Shown here piece by piece: positions 55,601-64,000 of a DNA stretch of 64,000 nt. This DNA comes from Siniperca chuatsi (taxonomy: Eukaryota; Chordata; Actinopteri; Centrarchiformes; Sinipercidae): NCBI RefSeq assembly GCF_020085105.1, contig NC_058045.1:11541833-11605832 (forward strand), written 5' to 3'. A program made the position numbers and the translations under genes. The notes under the pieces were generated by a model. That model was given only the letters and a program-made list of their open reading frames with translations, was not told where the DNA came from and did not search any database. The number at the start of each line of letters is the position of its first letter. The first letter of the stretch is position 1.

Positions 55601-58600
55601 CAATACATAGATGTGACTTTGTTAGATTTTTAAGCGGTGTTGAATATGCAGGGTAACACATTTTTTCTGACAATGTACTATCTGACACTGTGCTTTTTAA
55701 ATTGTTAATCAGGTCTCATTGTTTATGTACAGGGACTTCTCACCTATGGACACTTTATTTAAAGTAGTCTATGTATCACCTTTTTTCTCATGTAGAAAGT
55801 GGCTTCTATGGCTCATAACACAACAAATATAACGCAAAAGAATTGGAGGGATGGCGGATTGTGGCTACAATTCAGGCCGTGGATAGTGTTATGGGTTGGA
55901 AATGTGCAGATGGGTAAACAGGTAAAATGATAAAACAGTAGAAAGAGAAGTGTCACTACATAAGCTGTATCTGAAGTGATAAATCTTAAAGGGAGTCACA
56001 CTGAGTTTTAGCCAGCCAGTTTTGTGTAATGGAAATCCAGCATAACAGGAAGATTTTGCTTTGGTTTGTCAGAGTTTAATATAACTGGTTGATCAGAAAA
56101 ATCAGTTGCTGAACTTAAAGGTGATCAAAGAAATGATGAGAGAACTGGATTTCTTCCACAACAAGCTGCAGATACTGGAAACCAAATTTACAACTGTATA
56201 AAAGTTTGCTGCCATGTATTATCTGCAAGGGTTATTCCAACTTAGTGATAATGCACTATAGTATTTACTTAGAATAATAATTAACCTTTCACATTTACCT
56301 CTTAAACATGGTGGTGATCCCACCCTCTTTTGTAAATGAATTGATATGACAGTCCAATGACGCAGTCTGATTTGTCTGACTATGTGCAGAGTGCCACCAG
56401 ACTTGTATGCGCTGCTCCGGCCCTGACGCAAACCAGTGCACCCAGTGCGAGAAGGGACTTGTGCTGGATCCAAACACATTGTTGTGTGGCGTGACAGGTG
56501 ACACAGACTGCCCACCAAGGACCTACCTACACGACGACCAATTCACCTGCATGGGTTGCCACCTGCACTGTTACTCTTGTGACGGGCCGGGCAACGATGA
56601 ATGCCAGACCTGTGCCGTCCCCAAATACCTTCATAGTGAGCATTTTCCACCAATGTCCAACTGCATAGAGTGAAGTGGTTCAGGGTATAAAATAAACAAA
56701 AATCCACAGAGAAGGTGTTTTTTTAAAAGTGCATTTATCATACAACCATATATCCCCAAACTATCAGCTCTTCAGGGACTTGATAACAGTCTTACAGTAT
56801 TTTTAACCTTGATGACTGATGGAATTTGAGCTTGAGTCATAGATTTGGTCAACTTTGCAGTTGATGCCCTCAGTACACCATGAAAACTGGATGCATAATG
56901 ATGACTCTCCTGAGAATATTTCACAATTTCAATCTCGCTTAAACAGCTGCATGTAATTGATCAACAGTTAACAACATCTGGATAGATTGATGATGGCAAT
57001 ATTCATGTAAGGCTAAATTTACATGTGCTCACTTATGTGGAAAATTGCATTTGTAATAGTAGTACTTAAAATTTCAATTATCTGGAGCCTTCAAAATGTT
57101 TTTTTATAGGAATAACTATTGATATTGATATGTAAGCACTGAAAGGAGTTGAAGTGCCAGTCAAGAGTTGAAGATTTAATACCTGTGTGATTACTACTTT
57201 TAGCTCTTCTAGTGCCAGGAACATTATCAACCAATTGCTATTTTTGTAAAGTTATTTATTTAGATTAACTGCAGAAGGTGGTGTGTGTGTTCTGGAGTAA
57301 GGAGGGGGGGAGCTTACTCTAGTGTGTACGCGCTGTACACTGTCCGGGTGCTGTACTCGTGTTTGAGTCCTGCCTTTTCCGTTCCATCAACATAACGTTA
57401 TTAACAAACGTTATTACAAAAATAGATTTTTGGCATTTGTGAATCGATTCTGAATCGTAGAAGAAAAGAATCCTATTCTTCTCTTCTTATGTGAATTGAT
57501 TTTTTTCACCCACCTCTACTAGTTAGGTGGCAAAAGTGTCCAGATGAACAGGAAAGAAAAAATAAAGAAGTAAAAAAGAGTGCACGAGTGAGTAATACTA
57601 AATTAGGATTGGAACTATTTGGTTTTTTTTCTTTTTTTTGTGGGTTTGTTTTTTTATTTTCCAGACAGCACCTGTGTGAGGGAGTGCCCAGCTGGTACAT
57701 ACAACACAAGGCAGGAGGCTGATGGAACAGAGCTGGGATTCTGTTTGCCCTGTGACCATGCCTGTTCCAACTGCACAGGACCATCGCCTAGAGATTGCCT
57801 CACTTGTTCTCCAGGATACCTGCATCTCCTTCAGCTCTGTGTAACTCATTGTCCCACAGGGTACAAAGCAGATCATAATCTCAGAAATATTTACTTTGTA
57901 TTACAGTATAACTTCTATCAATGGTCTGTTGACTTTCCTTGTCACCCTTTATCTGCTGAGCAGGTCTGGTTTGGAAACGAGCCAAAGTTTGCTAACAGGG
58001 CCAATATGTTCCATTTCTATGTAATCTCTTCAGCAGTAGAGCAACTTCCTCTGAAAACCTTTATTTTCCATTCCATTGTTACTTGAAAAAAAGTTTGTCA
58101 TCAATTGTGATTCATATTTTTTCTATCCAGAAATATTACAAATTGTTATCATTTCTGGAAAAATGGTTGTGGTTTCAGCCCATTGTTAAGATTCTGGTGA
58201 TCTGTTTTTTTTTTTTTTCTGTTGACTGATAATTACCATTTTTAACTTTAAACTTTATAAATCTTAAATTATGTCTGTGAGAATCAAAATCTATGTACAG
58301 TACATGTCTGACTTTTTAATATTGATAATTTCTTGTCTTATATTTCTTGTCTTAAATGTCTTTCTTCAGGTATTACAGAGAGGGCTTCCACTGTGAGAAA
58401 TGTGACCAGTCCTGTGAGCTGTGTACAGGACCAGGGCCTGAGTCCTGCAGGGCCTGTGCACCTCCTCTTCTGGAACTGCAAGGCACCAAGCTGTGCGTTG
58501 AGCACTGCCCACACCGCTTCTACCAGTTCAGTGACATCTGCAAACAGTGTCACACCAGTTGTCAGACCTGCACAGGTGATTAAGGAGCTATTAACTACAT

Positions 58601-60357
58601 CTCTGTAACTGATTTGCATACAGCTGAACATAAGCCTGATGTTCATCTACAGTCTATATCGTTCCAATGTGTCAATATTGGACATTGGTTTTTCACTTTT
58701 GCATAAGGAGTCAGATCATGTGAATGTGTGTGTTTGCAGATGCCTCGCCTCAGAGCTGTGTGACGTGCGACTGGGGCAGCAGTCTAATGGACAAAGTCTG
58801 CTATCCACGTTGTGAGGAGGGGCGATACTTTTCGGATGAGGTGTGCTCTTAGCTACGAGTCATGTACCATATTGCTTTATAATTATAATAAAAGCAATTC
58901 TAATTGCTTTATATATTATAATCACAATATTTAAAGGCAAAAGATAAGTGTTTCCCTCTTATTTTCATCTAACACAAAGTGCAAAACAGTCGCATTCATT
59001 TCTCACTACATCAGTGTACTACTAAACATCGTAAAAGTGGTTATTGTATCCATAAATGATATGCTGCTGACGATAATTGTGTGCATTTCAAATTCATATT
59101 TATATAAATCATAAATAAATAACTAAAGGCCCTGACATCATATTTACTAAACCAGCTTCTTACTATGGGGGATGTCTGCCAAACTTAGGTCTGCCAAATA
59201 GTTTTGGTTATTTCACATGAGAAATGTCTGTATTTGTGTTTTTATCTGGGTTCTGAGTACTGGTTTAGGTTCAGCTGGAAAAATGCGATGTCAAATACTT
59301 CTGTGTACCAATCAGAATGTAGCAATATTTGATGACAGTAGTTTTGTTTGCTTGTGTTGCCATGCCACTTTTTATCAGGATAAAGTGAGTGTTCACTTAA
59401 ATAATAACTAAGGATATATTTTCCAAACATTACCTCTTGATTGTTGTTCAGTTTATAACGAATATTTAATGCTATAAGGAAATACTTAAGATTGGAAATC
59501 AAATTTTTAGGGGTTTAAAAAAATGTTTTAACCTTATGTAGTATCTTTCTACAACAAGCAACACAAAGTGCAGACAGATACTTACCACAACTCAGAACAA
59601 CAACAGATGTCAATAAAAGGCACATCTGTACAAATAGGTTTTCACTCTCTGTTCACTCCAAACAGACCATGCTAACAGGCTTTTATATACCCAGTACAAT
59701 CATTTGTGAAATTGTACCATTGTAGGAAACCTGTGAGCCATGTGACAGCTCGTGTAGGCATTGCACCGGCCCCAGACCTGACCAGTGTCTGACTTGTCAC
59801 CGGGATTCTGCTCTTCATGCTGTGGAGAACCGCTGTGCCCGCTGCTGTCAGGCTGGAGGGAATGACACTGATTGCTGCGTTTGTGACAGCCGCTCAGGTA
59901 GAGACCCTGCCTATCATAAGAAACATAGGATTGTTTGGATACGACCATCTACTAAAGGCAGTTTTTTGTTCTAGCGCTGTGTGTTGAGGCCCCCCAACCT
60001 AAGTCAGGAGACGATGAGGTAACAGACCTGAATATGTCATCTAGAGTTCTGAAGCACACCTCAGCCACCTTGCCTATTGCCCTGCTGCTAGTGCTAGGAT
60101 TGGCTCTGGCTGTGTTTGCCTTGGTCAAGACCCATGCCAGGAAGAGACTTTGCTGGAGCCAGAGCTATGAGAGACTGAGTGGCAACGCCAGCATGAACAT
60201 GCCCCATGGTGTGCCCGAGCCGGACAGTGGCGACGAGGTGGATGTGGTGTACACCAGTAGAGGTGGATCAGTATATCGGCACTACAGCTTTGTCCATGAG
60301 CAGGACGCAGATGCAGACCAGGATGTGGATGAGAACACTTGTCTCAATCACTCTTAG
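46626..60357 (+). CDS. PCSK5-like furin-repeat type I membrane protein lacking a protease domain, 16 exons, 963 aa
   Basis: The exons are 46626-46803, 48660-48863, 48946-49014, 49212-49254, 52022-52167, 53101-53295, 54505-54591, 54667-54865, 54979-55202, 55348-55590, 56390-56635, 57665-57860, 58370-58575, 58740-58840, 59726-59897 and 59975-60357. They sum to 2892 bases with all phases agreeing and GT-AG at every junction. The protein has a signal peptide (about residues 1-19), 16 furin-like repeats of the C-x2-C-x3-C-x2-C...C-x2-C type (often with C(S/T)GP), and a partial Cys-rich unit (CARCCQAGG...DCCVC). A transmembrane helix follows at about 869-887. The 76-residue tail has YERL (901-904) and acidic clusters. 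Repeats and tail recall PCSK5 isoform B, a trans-Golgi protease, but no prodomain or subtilisin triad precedes them. N-glycosylation sequons occur (for example NST, NCT, NDT). Function is unknown; ligand or matrix binding, or sorting, is inference. Confidence 0.9.
46804..48659 (+). other. Intron 1 of the furin-repeat gene
   Basis: A 1.9 kb intron holding a (TC)n tract at 47559-47603 that is CU-rich in the sense strand. No coding exon is recognised. Confidence 0.65.
47559..47603. repeat. (TC)n microsatellite
   Basis: A pure TC run of about 45 bases in intron 1 of the furin-repeat gene, CU-rich in the transcript. Confidence 0.9.
48660..48863 (+). CDS. Furin-repeat gene exon 2
   Basis: Residues 60-127: the FLHQGRCRTHCPRGLYPD linker and repeat 2 (CLPCIANCELCTDGNICAKC). 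The acceptor is CTCCTCAG|ATGAAG and the donor is ATAG|GTAAAT. Confidence 0.9.
48946..49014 (+). CDS. Furin-repeat gene exon 3
   Basis: A 69-base exon encoding residues 128-150, the first half of repeat 3 (CIDCEMGCKTC). The acceptor is GTTTTAG|GGCAGG and the donor is CACAG|GTAAGT. It is symmetric in phase 1. Confidence 0.85.
49212..49254 (+). CDS. Furin-repeat gene exon 4 (43-base microexon)
   Basis: Encodes the end of repeat 3 (EDPEICNSCVEGYF, residues 151-164). The acceptor is GTACACAG|AAGACC and the donor is TTTCT|GTGAGT, phase 2. It joins in frame to an exon 2.8 kb away. Confidence 0.85.
49255..52021 (+). other. Intron 4 of the furin-repeat gene
   Basis: A 2.8 kb AT-rich intron. Apart from the repeat at 49.4-49.66 kb I see no exon or RNA gene in it. 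Confidence 0.65.
49375..49660. repeat. Teleost interspersed repeat ending in (AATC)n
   Basis: The sequence GGCTGCAACTAACAATAATTTTCGATTAATCTAAC through GTTGGAATCAGAGAATCTATGG follows the order of a very common teleost repeat. Its end is expanded into an AATC tetranucleotide array at about 49609-49657. It sits in the intron after exon 4. Confidence 0.6.
52022..52167 (+). CDS. Furin-repeat gene exon 5
   Basis: Residues 165-213: FKHQCRRHCPQSTYEDLG and repeat 4 (CLSCPAPCTDCRSNTRCLAC). The acceptor is CTTTTACAG|TTTCAAA and the donor is AATG|GTACTA. Confidence 0.9.
53101..53295 (+). CDS. Furin-repeat gene exon 6
   Basis: Residues 214-278: GDCIKQCPQQTF and repeat 5 (CQTCHSSCQTCHGPRSTDC), ending CPLGQYFD. 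The acceptor is CCCGTCAG|GAGGTG and the donor is GATG|GTAAGA. Confidence 0.9.
53468..53640. repeat. Teleost repeat with CTTGCTCAAGGACATTTCAGC core
   Basis: The wording ATTAATTGTCTTGCTCAAGG...GGGGCTTGAACCCTGCTG...CTCACTGTGTCACCC is related to the copy at about 32.83 kb. It lies in intron 6. Confidence 0.45.
54505..54591 (+). CDS. Furin-repeat gene exon 7
   Basis: Residues 279-307: repeat 6 (CHACDASCKTCFGPQALDC, then SSC). The acceptor is AATTTCAG|GGAAG and the donor is AAAG|GTACAA. At 87 bases it is symmetric, phase 1. Confidence 0.9.
54667..54865 (+). CDS. Furin-repeat gene exon 8
   Basis: Residues 308-373: YFLDQDSSCVVQCPTHSYAN, then repeat 7 (CEDCSSNCDACVETSDNC), then FLHQGRCWSKCP. The intron before it is only 75 bases. 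The acceptor is TGTAACAG|GATACT and the donor is CCAGA|GTAAGC. Confidence 0.9.
54979..55202 (+). CDS. Furin-repeat gene exon 9
   Basis: Residues 374-448: repeats 8 (CEACDSSCLTCDGIRSQC) and 9 (CRRCPSHCDVCSDDRTC). The acceptor is AATTTCAG|AGGTTT and the donor is TTTCA|GTGAGT. Confidence 0.9.
55348..55590 (+). CDS. Furin-repeat gene exon 10
   Basis: Residues 449-529: end of repeat 9, then repeat 10 (CGQCHLTCGSCSGPLADDC) and ACSKDCPTGTYYE. The acceptor is CATTTCAG|AATGC and the donor is TCAAG|GTGAGC. Confidence 0.9.
56390..56635 (+). CDS. Furin-repeat gene exon 11
   Basis: Residues 530-611: repeats 11 (CHQTCMRCSGPDANQCTQC) and 12 (CMGCHLHCYSCDGPGNDEC). The acceptor is TATGTGCAG|AGTGCC and the donor is CATA|GTGAGC. 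Confidence 0.9.
56636..57664 (+). other. Intron 11 of the furin-repeat gene
   Basis: A 1.0 kb intron. Around 57400-57520 it carries ATCGATTCTGAATCGTAGAAG...GAATTGATTTTTTTCACCC, a piece of a teleost interspersed repeat. Nothing else is seen. Confidence 0.5.
57665..57860 (+). CDS. Furin-repeat gene exon 12
   Basis: Residues 612-676: STCVRECPAGTYNTRQEADG, repeat 13 (CDHACSNCTGPSPRDCLTC, with an NCT sequon) and LCVTHCPTG. The acceptor is TTTTCCAG|ACAGC and the donor is ACAGG|GTACAA. Confidence 0.9.
58370..58575 (+). CDS. Furin-repeat gene exon 13
   Basis: Residues 677-745: YYREGFHCEKCDQSCELCTG (repeat 14), then LCVEHCPHRFY and the first half of repeat 15 (CHTSCQTC). The acceptor is TTCTTCAG|GTATT and the donor is CACAG|GTGATT. 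Confidence 0.9.
58740..58840 (+). CDS. Furin-repeat gene exon 14
   Basis: Residues 746-779: end of repeat 15 (DASPQSCVTCDWG), then VCYPRCEEGRYFSDE. The acceptor is GTTTGCAG|ATGCC and the donor is GATGAG|GTGTGC, phase 0. Confidence 0.88.
58841..59725 (+). other. Intron 14 of the furin-repeat gene
   Basis: A 0.9 kb AT-rich intron. I see no other feature in it. Confidence 0.6.
59726..59897 (+). CDS. Furin-repeat gene exon 15
   Basis: Residues 780-836: repeat 16 (CDSSCRHCTGPRPDQCLTC) and the partial Cys-rich unit with paired cysteines (CARCCQAGGNDTDCCVC). The acceptor is ATTGTAG|GAAACC and the donor is TCAG|GTAGAG. Confidence 0.9.
59975..60357 (+). CDS. Furin-repeat gene exon 16 (membrane helix and tail)
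   Basis: Residues 837-963: a juxtamembrane acidic stretch, the transmembrane helix (PIALLLVLGLALAVFALV), a basic stop-transfer (KTHARKR), the tyrosine motif YERL and acidic clusters near the C terminus (GDEVDVV and EQDADADQDVDE). The stop is TAG at 60355-60357. The acceptor is TTGTTCTAG|CGCTG. Confidence 0.92.
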
Positions 60358-60717
60358 AAACCAAACCTGAGTTTACAGTAACTGAGGTATGTATTGTGGA
60401 TGCTCACAACTGACACGGCTGACAGGTGAATTGAAAATAGTTTAGTTTATATTTAGAAGAGAATGTAGTGGTGTTTTGCTTTGGTATGTTGCTTTTTGAG
60501 TTCTGGTGTTTATTTTATTCTACAAAGTGCCTGTATCTGTATAATGCACATTCTTAGATGAGGCATGTGTGAGTAAACAGTGAAAAAAATACATATATAT
60601 GTATATATGTATGTATATGACTTTTTTACTTGATATTGAAGAGCTATTTGTTAAACAATGAAATGATCATGTATAATAATTGAAAACTGCATGACTTGTA
60701 AAGAGAAATAGAAATGA

Positions 60718-60723
60718 AATAAA
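60718..60723 (+). terminator. Polyadenylation signal for the furin-repeat gene
   Basis: AATAAA lies 361 bases after the stop codon, after an AT-rich 3' UTR with a TATATGTATGTATATGA tract (about 60593-60620). A T-rich stretch with TTGATGCCCTCAGTG follows. It is the best 3' end candidate for the gene at 46626-60357. Confidence 0.55.
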
Positions 60724-61195
60724 ATCTTTCACTTGATGCCCTCAGTGCACTTTGAAAACTGGCCACATTATGACAGCTATCATGAGAATATTTTCAGGTC
60801 TAATTTTCAAACTAGAGCATCATAAAATTAAATAGAAAATGTTACAGGTGTCAGTGTAAGCAACAGAAGGACATTATGCCAATATTATGTGCACCATACA
60901 TGAGTAACAACTCAGGAAAAATACTTTCTTCAAACAAGTCCTTTCTCATGTCAAGGTGTCGGCTCAACTTACTCAGCATTACACATCCACCAGGAGATAC
61001 AATAAGCCAGATCCTATTTAGGATCAACTGGAAGGTATTTTCAAAGAATTCCTTCCACACCTTAGTTTGACACACCTACTCAGAGGGCTGAGTCCGCTTG
61101 TATAACTTTTATTAAATGAAGAACTGCAGACTCTCCCCACTCTGTAACCTGCACTGAAGACAAGGTCATCTGTGTTGCAGACCACAAGCAAGGAA

Positions 61196-62491
61196 ATGGC
61201 TTTTGCAAGTTTGTTGAAGGGACAGATGTTGCTGAGGATCCTCTCTCTCATCCTCATGGGTATGTTCTTTTTTTTTGTCTTTTGGGACACTGGCTCTATC
61301 CGGCAGTCATTGTCTGATCTCAGAATACCACAGCAGTTCTCTATTGACCTGCCTGGCTGTTCGGCTATCATCACTGGAGACATAGAGGGCAAGAAAAGCG
61401 AATTCAGAGTGCTTCTGGCATCTAGGAAAAGACGGGATTTTTTATCTGAGGACTTCTATCTCAATGTGACAAAGGACTGTCCAGCTTACATTGAAAAGAG
61501 AGGTTTCATTACAGTGCCTCTCAGTGAAGAGGAGAGGGATTTTCCCATTGCCTACTCCATGGTGATCCATGAGAAGATTGAGATGTTTGAGCGACTTCTA
61601 CGAGCTGTTTACACTCCTCAGAACATCTACTGTGTGCATGTGGACCACAAATCCTCTAAAGAATTTCAGAAGGCTGTGGAGACAATTGTTTCCTGCTTTC
61701 CTAATGTGTTTGTAGCCACTAGATTAGAAGCAGTGGTATATGCCACATGGTCCCGAGTGCAGGCAGATTTAAACTGCATGACAGATTTGCTGAGCTCACA
61801 CATCCAGTGGAAGTACCTGCTTAACACCTGTGGGACAGACTTCCCCATCAAAACCAATGGTGAAATGGTTCAGGCACTGAAGGCCCTTAACGGGAGAAAC
61901 AGCATGGAGTCTGAGGCCACCAACAACTACAAGAAAGACCGTTGGCAGTATCATCACAAGGTCACTGATACTGTCATCAGGACAAATGTGAGGAAAAGTC
62001 CCCCACCCATTAGCAGCCCCATGTTCTCAGGAAATGCTTACTTTGTGGTCACAAGAGCCTTTGTGAAACATGTCATGCAGGACAGAGAGGTTCAGAAATT
62101 TCTGGAGTGGGAGAAGGACACATACAGCCCCGATGAGCACTTGTGGGCCACCCTACAGAGGATGCCCTCTGTTCCCGGGTCAGTGCCTGCTAACATCAAG
62201 TATGACGAGTCAGACATGCAAGCCCTCGCTCGTGTGGTGAAGTGGAGCTATTTGGCAGGAGACATGAAAAATGGAGCCCCATACTATCCATGCGCTGGTG
62301 CTTACAGAAGATCAGTCTGTGTGTATGGAGCTGGTGACCTCCCGTGGCTCCTGAGACAACATCATCTCTTTGCAAATAAGTTTGATCCTGAGGTTGATGA
62401 CATTGCTATTAGATGTATGGAGTCAGTTCTGCGTTTCAAAGCTTTAGGCCATGACCCACTGTTAACAGATCAATATTCCACCATTTTGTAA
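61196..62491 (+). CDS. gcnt3: Core-2/core-4 beta-1,6-N-acetylglucosaminyltransferase (GCNT3 type), 431 aa
   Basis: This is a Golgi type II glycosyltransferase of family GT14 that adds beta-1,6-GlcNAc to core 1 and core 3 mucin-type O-glycans, making branched core 2 and core 4. The coding region is one exon, as usual for the family. The preceding CTGTGTTGCAG at 61170-61180 looks like the acceptor of a 5' UTR intron. I see a short cytosolic N terminus, a signal anchor ([18 protein letters not shown], about residues 12-29), a stem and the catalytic domain. [61 protein letters not shown] (Glu314, equivalent to the catalytic base of C2GnT) and [13 protein letters not shown] are all conserved. These segments are closer to GCNT3 than to GCNT1. 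Length is normal (human GCNT3 about 438). The start is the first ATG after the acceptor. Confidence 0.9.
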   Translation: MAFASLLKGQMLLRILSLILMGMFFFFVFWDTGSIRQSLSDLRIPQQFSIDLPGCSAIITGDIEGKKSEFRVLLASRKRRDFLSEDFYLNVTKDCPAYIEKRGFITVPLSEEERDFPIAYSMVIHEKIEMFERLLRAVYTPQNIYCVHVDHKSSKEFQKAVETIVSCFPNVFVATRLEAVVYATWSRVQADLNCMTDLLSSHIQWKYLLNTCGTDFPIKTNGEMVQALKALNGRNSMESEATNNYKKDRWQYHHKVTDTVIRTNVRKSPPPISSPMFSGNAYFVVTRAFVKHVMQDREVQKFLEWEKDTYSPDEHLWATLQRMPSVPGSVPANIKYDESDMQALARVVKWSYLAGDMKNGAPYYPCAGAYRRSVCVYGAGDLPWLLRQHHLFANKFDPEVDDIAIRCMESVLRFKALGHDPLLTDQYSTIL

Positions 62492-62657
62492 AGCTTGTAA
62501 TCATTTGAAATGTAAAATATAATGTATTAATTAAGGCAGCCCTTCATGCTTAGAACTGGTATTATATAGAGCATATACATTTATCAAAATATTGTCAAGG
62601 AAATAATGAAATGTCTTGAAATATTCTGTTCCTGTTAATTTTCAAAATATGATCCAT

Positions 62658-62727
<70 letters not shown>

Positions 62728-63500
62728 TATTCTGTGGCTGTTATTGTTAGAGATCTTATGGAATTTCTTAATTCTGTGAATGTTAAATCAATTGATATGA
62801 TTTGGATTGATATTGATATGGATCTTGTTACGTAACCTTTTTTAAGTAGTCATACTTTTTCATGATTTCAATGAAATCTGTATTTGTGGTGCCATCTAGT
62901 GGATTCTAAATGGAAGAGATCTACAAAGCAAAAAAACAACTTAATTTGTTGGTTATTTGAATTTTGTCATGTCAGTTTGGTCACTATGTATTTTTAGTGC
63001 GGTCATATAATTACCTTTATCTTGTTACCTCTGCAAAACTGGCACTAAATGGAATTTTAAAAAAAAAACAAAACAATGATGTGGATCCAGGACTTTACTT
63101 GGAGGAAATGTTACATCTTTGCTTCAGAATGTTGCTCTCACAATGTTCTCCCTCTGCAAGTCAGAGGGCACATTCAAGTGAGGGGCAAAAAATCAAACTT
63201 TATTTTCCCCAGGCAGGATTTTAACAGAGATGTCAGCAGTGAATAGTGAAAAAGGTGCTGTCAAAATCTGTTCTATGAAATGCCACTCAATGGGTCAGAG
63301 ACCTAAAATGTAGTTTAAAATCAGAGCAACCATAAAAATATATTAATTTCTCTCCATTGTCACCTTTTGAATATAAATATATATATTTAAATGTAATAAA
63401 GCAGAACATGCATCAACCATTTGTAACAGAGTGCCTTAAATAACGTGTAGATACAACAGTAACTAGGGAACATCAATAAGCTAAGTTTGACATGATATAC
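62492..63500 (+). other. gcnt3 3' UTR and intergenic DNA
   Basis: AT-rich and without coding frames. A + strand AATAAA at 63395-63400 is a candidate distal polyadenylation signal for gcnt3. TTTATT near 63200 could serve the minus-strand gene at the right edge. Confidence 0.5.
62665..62728. repeat. (AT)n(AC)n microsatellite
   Basis: A perfect AT run to 62717, followed by an AC run to about 62728, downstream of gcnt3. It is likely in its 3' UTR or flank. Confidence 0.9.
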
Positions 63501-63721
63501 CGGCAGTAAATAAAGAGTAAAAATGTTTCAGACAGCATGTGGAAATACACTGAGATCAAGCTGTAAAAAGTTCCACAATGTAACAGGCAGCATAGTTTCT
63601 AAAAGGCACTTTCCTGATGCAAAGAGCTCTCTCCAGTCACGCTGCCCAGAACATAAACATAACAGTGGCGGCGGTTCGAAACAATCTTCATCGTTCTCCT
63701 CCTCTTGCAGTGCGAACAGGG

Positions 63722-64000
63722 TCACTCTGAAACGGCAGCAGCTCCGATCTCCACTTTGCCGTGCATGTCCTGGTCGATTCTGCAGAGAGATTCAATAGTC
63801 ATCAGACATCTGTGTGACTGGGATTGTATGACATCCAACAGGGCAAGGATAACTGATACAGTAATACAACAGGCTACTACACAGCCCATAAACACACTTC
63901 ATATAATCACATCCTGAAACGTGATCAGTAACTTTACACCATTACGGAGGGAATTCATTGTGAGATGAATATCTTTTTACTTACCAGACAAATTAATTCC
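63722..64000 (-). CDS. C-terminal end of an unidentified gene (two exons, runs off the window)
   Basis: On the minus strand an exon fragment (64000-63985) ends in a consensus donor, TCTG|GTAAGT. A 108-base intron follows, then an exon at 63876-63722 after TGTGTAG. The junction is in frame (GGA ATT AAT TTG TCT G|TA GCC TGT). The translation is GINLSVACCITVSVILALLD, then VIQSQSHRCLMTIESLCRID, then a hydrophilic end (QDMHGKVEIGAAAVSE) and a TGA at 63724-63722. The hydrophobic stretch could be the last transmembrane helix. I do not recognise the family. Confidence rests on the matching splice sites and phases only. Confidence 0.45.

Noticed and set aside
61172..61195. Upstream extension of gcnt3 from a GTG codon (eight extra codons)
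   Set aside because: GTG is not a normal start in a vertebrate nuclear gene, and the extension runs across a splice acceptor (TGTGTTGCAG at 61171-61180). The ATG at 61196 is the sensible start.

Overview
The window is nuclear DNA from a ray-finned (teleost, probably percomorph) fish. It holds multi-exon genes with GT-AG introns, AT-rich intergenic DNA, many dinucleotide microsatellites, tRNA-derived SINEs, TTAA-flanked MITE-like elements and several interspersed repeats I know as common in teleosts. There are no bacterial or phage features.

Layout. 1 to about 3.6 kb is AT-rich and non-coding and ends at a convincing + strand polyadenylation signal. By vertebrate synteny (KLF13 convergent with OTUD7A) it may be the 3' UTR of klf13, but no coding sequence is present to prove this. 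3.6-10 kb is repeat-rich intergenic DNA, including a 1.1 kb fold-back element and a 0.44 kb MITE. 11.8-28.7 kb on the minus strand carries the complete coding region of otud7a (Cezanne-2 deubiquitinase). I resolved it into 11 coding exons that join in frame to a 959-codon protein. 28.7-45.3 kb holds no coding exon I can support; it is otud7a 5' intron/UTR or intergenic DNA with nested SINEs and a hAT-like remnant. A CpG-rich block with a perfect CRE at 45.4 kb is the best promoter candidate between the two divergent genes.

46.6-60.4 kb on the plus strand carries a 16-exon gene for a 963-residue type I membrane protein: a signal peptide, 16 furin-like cysteine-rich repeats, one transmembrane helix and a tail with a tyrosine sorting motif and acidic clusters. 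It looks like the Cys-rich and membrane half of PCSK5B with no subtilisin domain. 61.2-62.5 kb on the plus strand is a single-coding-exon gcnt3-type core-2/core-4 beta-1,6-GlcNAc-transferase (431 aa). At the right edge, two minus-strand exons separated by a 108 bp intron encode the C-terminal end of an unidentified membrane-anchored protein that continues beyond the window.

The genes do not form one pathway. otud7a is a cytosolic/nuclear ubiquitin-editing enzyme. The furin-repeat protein and the glycosyltransferase are both secretory-pathway proteins, neighbours here without any sequence evidence of a shared role. The observations most worth following are the protease-less PCSK5-like receptor, a long UG repeat that replaces the polypyrimidine tract at an otud7a acceptor, and the fold-back transposon.
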